A DNA stretch of 44,195 nucleotides. It comes from Treponema sp. GTDB taxonomy: Bacteria; Spirochaetota; Spirochaetia; Treponematales; Breznakiellaceae. How positions within the stretch are numbered: the first letter of the stretch is position 1; every line of letters starts with the position of its first letter. Made by a program: the position numbers and the translations under genes. The stretch is from positions 1 through 44,195 of the forward strand of contig JAITUR010000050.1 in assembly GCA_031286205.1 (NCBI GenBank), read 5' to 3'. Below, piece after piece: positions 41,937 through 44,195 of this stretch. The notes beneath the pieces were generated by a model that saw nothing but the letters and a program-made list of their open reading frames with translations, was not told the DNA's origin and did no database searches.

Positions 41937-42283
41937 TTTTTATCCAGCCATTTTTTAACTTCGGCTAAAGCACCTTCCGCTTGTTTTAAGAAAGCTTCGT
42001 TTTCGGATTGCAAACCGGATATATCGCCGGCTTTTGCCATTTCTTCCAATTTGCGGGCTTTTGCTCTTAGTTCTTCCGCTCCAATACTTGCGCAGGTTCC
42101 TTTTAAGTTGTGCATGGCGGCGGCATAGTTTGCCAATGTTTCCGAAGATACATTGCGAAGCTTGTCCAGTACCGCCGGTACATTTGCCAGCCACGCTCGC
42201 AAAACAGTTAAATAGTTGTTTTCATCGCCGTCAAACAGATTAAGTCCTGTAACTGTATCTATACCAGGTATTTTAATAGCCAT
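41933..42283 (-). CDS. Histidine phosphotransfer (HPt) domain protein
   Basis: The 116-residue protein is a stand-alone HPt domain. The phosphorylatable His58 lies in MHNLKGTCASIGAEEL. The remainder is a four-helix bundle pattern. It would relay phosphate between a hybrid kinase and a response regulator. It is downstream of another HPt gene with an 84-base gap that contains a possible promoter (TTGCTT, 17 bases, TAATAT on the minus strand). Its kinase is not in the window. Confidence 0.88.
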   Translation of the reverse strand: MAIKIPGIDTVTGLNLFDGDENNYLTVLRAWLANVPAVLDKLRNVSSETLANYAAAMHNLKGTCASIGAEELRAKARKLEEMAKAGDISGLQSENEAFLKQAEGALAEVKKWLDKN

Positions 42284-42367
42284 TTATAATCTCTTTTATC
42301 TCTTTACTGTTATTTTCCAACAATTAAATATTACACTATAGAATCAAAATAAGCAATAGGCATAACA

Positions 42368-42979
42368 TTAACTTATGTTTTTTATTACTTCCAGGGCGGT
42401 TTCATATTCCATTACAAGTACCGCGTCTTTTATTTTTTCTATTTCTTCATACAAAACGCCGCCCACTTTAAGCGTATCCAGCTTTTCTACCCCTTCGTTT
42501 ATAGCCATAAAGTCTGTTTCGTCAATGGCGGCTGCAAGGTTTTGTAAAATTAAAGACAGCTCCGGCGGTCTTTCGCCAGAATCCTGAATTACCGGTTTTA
42601 ACTCAAAAGCCGCGTCAAGATTGCTTTTAAGTTTTTTTATTTCTTCTACAAACAGGGGAAGGTTAATTGTACAATAGTCTTTATTTTTAAGATTGGCTGC
42701 TTTTTCCAGACCGCCTGCCATAGCAGAAATATCCGTTGCGCCTATAAAAGCCAGGGTTCCTTTCATGCCATGAACTATAATCGATAAATTTTGCAGATCT
42801 CCAGATTCCAGAAGATCTATCAGGGTTTTATCGTTCTTTTCTATTTCCTTCATTATAAGTTTTAGGGATTTTTCGTAATTTTCCTTCTGACCGGAAACAT
42901 GATTCAGCCCTATCTTTAGCGAAAGCCCCTCGATTTGTTCAACTTTTTCCCAAAAAATGGTATTATCTGTATCACTCAT
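42368..42979 (-). CDS. HPt-domain protein with C-terminal extension
   Basis: The 203-residue protein contains one clear HPt site, His70 in IIVHGMKGTLAFIGATD. The remaining 100 residues are helical and look like a second, degenerate HPt-like bundle without the His (LQNLAAAIDETDFMAINEGV region). AAGGA precedes the ATG. It starts 11 bases after the REC-HD-GYP gene, so these two are an operon. It could act as phosphate relay or as a sink for the response regulator. Confidence 0.82.
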   Translation of the reverse strand: MSDTDNTIFWEKVEQIEGLSLKIGLNHVSGQKENYEKSLKLIMKEIEKNDKTLIDLLESGDLQNLSIIVHGMKGTLAFIGATDISAMAGGLEKAANLKNKDYCTINLPLFVEEIKKLKSNLDAAFELKPVIQDSGERPPELSLILQNLAAAIDETDFMAINEGVEKLDTLKVGGVLYEEIEKIKDAVLVMEYETALEVIKNIS

Positions 42980-42990
42980 ATTAATCCTTA

Positions 42991-44067
42991 TTAAAAATTA
43001 ATTTTTTTAAATTCGTCGGACAGGCTGACAAAAAGATCCACTAAATCGGGATCAAACTGGGTTCCGCGGCCTTCGCTTATTATCCGTACTGCTTCTTCGT
43101 GGGTAAAAGGCTTTTTATACGGGCGCTTGGAAATTAAGGCATCGTAAACATCGGCAAGAGACATCATTCTTGCTTGCAGAGGAATTTCATTGCCTTTTAA
43201 ACCTTCGGGATACCCTTTTCCGTCCCATCTTTCATGATGCCCATATGCAAGTGTTTTGGCATAATCCAGGAAAGTTTGATTCGGAACCATACCTTGCAGA
43301 CTTTCCAGAAGTATTTTTCCGTATATGGTGTGCATTTTCATTATGTCGAATTCTTCGTCTGTAAGCCTTGCTTTTTTTAGAAGAATATTATCGCTTGTTT
43401 TAATTTTTCCAATATCATGGAGAAGGGCGGACTTTAAGAATGCTTCTACATCCCAATCTTTTAACTCGCTCTTGTACATTTCGTTATTTCCCATTTCATC
43501 CAAAAGCAGTTTTAGATACTGTTGAACTCGCTCTACATGCTGCCCTGTATCTTCGTCCCGGAATTCTACCATTTCTGCAGTCCACAGAATAATTGCGTTT
43601 TTTAGCTGAGTTAAATCATCTGTCCGTTCATCAACCATTTTAGTAAGATTTTCGTTAAATTCACGCAGTTCATGGTTTTGCGATTGTATAAGCAAGTGTA
43701 ATTCTATTCTTTTTAGCAAAAGCGGCGGCGAAAAGGGCTTAATTATATAATCTATAGCGCCAAGGGAAAGCCCCAAAAATTCGCTTTCGGACTCGCTTTT
43801 CCCTGTTAGGAATATTACGGGAATATCTGCTGTTCTAGGATTATCTTTTATGGCTTTGATAGTGTCATATCCGCTCATAACCGGCATTTCTACATCCAAT
43901 AGTATAAGATCCGGCTTGCTTTTTTCCAGCATTATCAGGAGTTTTTCGCCTGATGGTATAGTAACCACAGTGTATTTCTCTTGTAAAGCAGCTTTTCCTG
44001 TATTTAGATTAACGGGATTGTCATCAACTAAAAAAATACAGCTTTTTTGCTCTTTTAAATTTGCCAT
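42991..44067 (-). CDS. Response regulator with HD-GYP domain (probable c-di-GMP phosphodiesterase)
   Basis: The 358-residue protein has an N-terminal REC domain (about 9-125) with phosphoacceptor Asp58 (LILLDVEMP) and the conserved Lys in YIIKPF. A coiled linker (about 130-165) leads to an HD-GYP domain (about 170-355) with LLHDIGKI and YGHHERWDGKGYPEG, the residues needed for cyclic-di-GMP hydrolysis. Phosphorylation from the adjacent HPt proteins is likely. TATTAT ends six bases before the ATG at 44067, with no ribosome site, suggesting a leaderless mRNA. It diverges from the partial gene at 44151. Confidence 0.92.
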   Translation of the reverse strand: MANLKEQKSCIFLVDDNPVNLNTGKAALQEKYTVVTIPSGEKLLIMLEKSKPDLILLDVEMPVMSGYDTIKAIKDNPRTADIPVIFLTGKSESESEFLGLSLGAIDYIIKPFSPPLLLKRIELHLLIQSQNHELREFNENLTKMVDERTDDLTQLKNAIILWTAEMVEFRDEDTGQHVERVQQYLKLLLDEMGNNEMYKSELKDWDVEAFLKSALLHDIGKIKTSDNILLKKARLTDEEFDIMKMHTIYGKILLESLQGMVPNQTFLDYAKTLAYGHHERWDGKGYPEGLKGNEIPLQARMMSLADVYDALISKRPYKKPFTHEEAVRIISEGRGTQFDPDLVDLFVSLSDEFKKINF

Positions 44068-44076
44068 ACTACCATA

Positions 44077-44103
44077 ATAGCATATTTAATAAAAAAATGC
44101 TAT
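44077..44103. promoter_or_regulatory. Dyad in the divergent promoter region (possible operator)
   Basis: ATAGCAT (44077-44083) and ATGCTAT (44097-44103) are perfect inverted repeats 13 bases apart. They overlap the -35 positions of both the HD-GYP promoter (-10 at 44079-44074, minus) and the plus-strand promoter with TATAAT at 44101-44106. Confidence 0.45.
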
Positions 44104-44150
44104 AATTTAATATATAAGTCCCGAAAAAGTCGTACAGGAGACCTTTATTT

Positions 44151-44195
44151 ATGGAAACGATTTATAAACGGATGTTTTCGATATTTTCTGCTATT
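44151..44195 (+). CDS. Start of a gene cut off by the window end
   Basis: An ATG at 44151 opens a frame METIYKRMFSIFSAI that stays open to the end of the window. AGGAG lies ten bases upstream and TATAAT at 44101-44106 could start a transcript with a leader of about 40 bases. Too little is visible to name it. A membrane sensor kinase would fit the divergent phosphorelay cluster, but this is a guess. Confidence 0.5.
   Translation, partial: METIYKRMFSIFSAI

Overview
The window looks like chromosomal DNA of a spirochaete, most probably a host-associated treponeme of the termite- or animal-gut type. This is inferred from gene content only: a DUF3417-type glucan phosphorylase, many lipoproteins with relaxed spirochaete lipoboxes, InlB-B-repeat lipoproteins, small exported beta-rich proteins, a second GyrA/ParC-type subunit, and a free-standing HPt/HD-GYP cluster. 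It is densely packed with about 42 genes. No gap exceeds about 160 bases, and I saw no phage, transposase, CRISPR array, tRNA or rRNA.

Layout from left to right. 1-4.6 kb: a small beta-barrel-like protein with a terminator, glucan phosphorylase, a queuosine-precursor transporter behind a preQ1-I riboswitch, and another small exported protein. 4.6-8.4 kb: parA-parB on the minus strand, diverging from a CBS/ATPase gene and a DRTGG gene that converge on a PHP phosphoesterase. 8.4-11.1 kb: an exported papain-like protein diverging from an HtrA protease. 11.2-15.7 kb: a tightly overlapping minus-strand operon (zinc-ribbon, murI, rsgA, mutS2). 15.7-20 kb: pentapeptide-repeat protein, metallo-beta-lactamase-fold enzyme, a second HtrA on the minus strand, a J-domain protein and map. 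20-26 kb: OmpA-family protein, InlB-repeat/FGE-like lipoprotein, membrane metallophosphoesterase and pgi. 26-29.4 kb: a four-gene minus operon (metallophosphoesterase, ParB-like protein, pdxY, M28-like peptidase). 29.5-33.8 kb: two TPR proteins, then the ACT/UPF0237 and PFL/UPF0210 pair. 34-37.6 kb: three exported lipoproteins, the first two clear paralogues. 37.6-42 kb: an outer-membrane-like protein, a GyrA/ParC-type topoisomerase subunit and an NlpC/P60 hydrolase joined to a barrel-like domain. 42-44.2 kb: two HPt proteins and a REC-HD-GYP response regulator, diverging from a gene cut off by the window end.

The most interesting signal is regulatory rather than a new protein. Many first-of-operon genes (glgP, parA, the CBS/ATPase gene, PHP, the zinc-ribbon gene, ompA, one lipoprotein, the 37.65 kb exported protein, the GyrA/ParC gene, the NlpC gene and the HD-GYP gene) have no Shine-Dalgarno sequence. 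They have instead a -10-like hexamer ending 5-7 bases before the start codon, often with a -35 at 16-17 bases. Transcription would then begin at or within a base or two of the start codon, so these mRNAs would be leaderless. Other genes in the same window carry strong AAGGAG-type sites, so two initiation modes seem to coexist. Reading the promoters this way also moves two start codons, for parA and for the exported protein at 37.65 kb. Other notable items are the preQ1 riboswitch, four consecutive hairpins in the 33.8-34.0 kb convergent gap, and a dispersed hairpin pair (about 0.63 and 33.8 kb) that differ by a compensated base pair.
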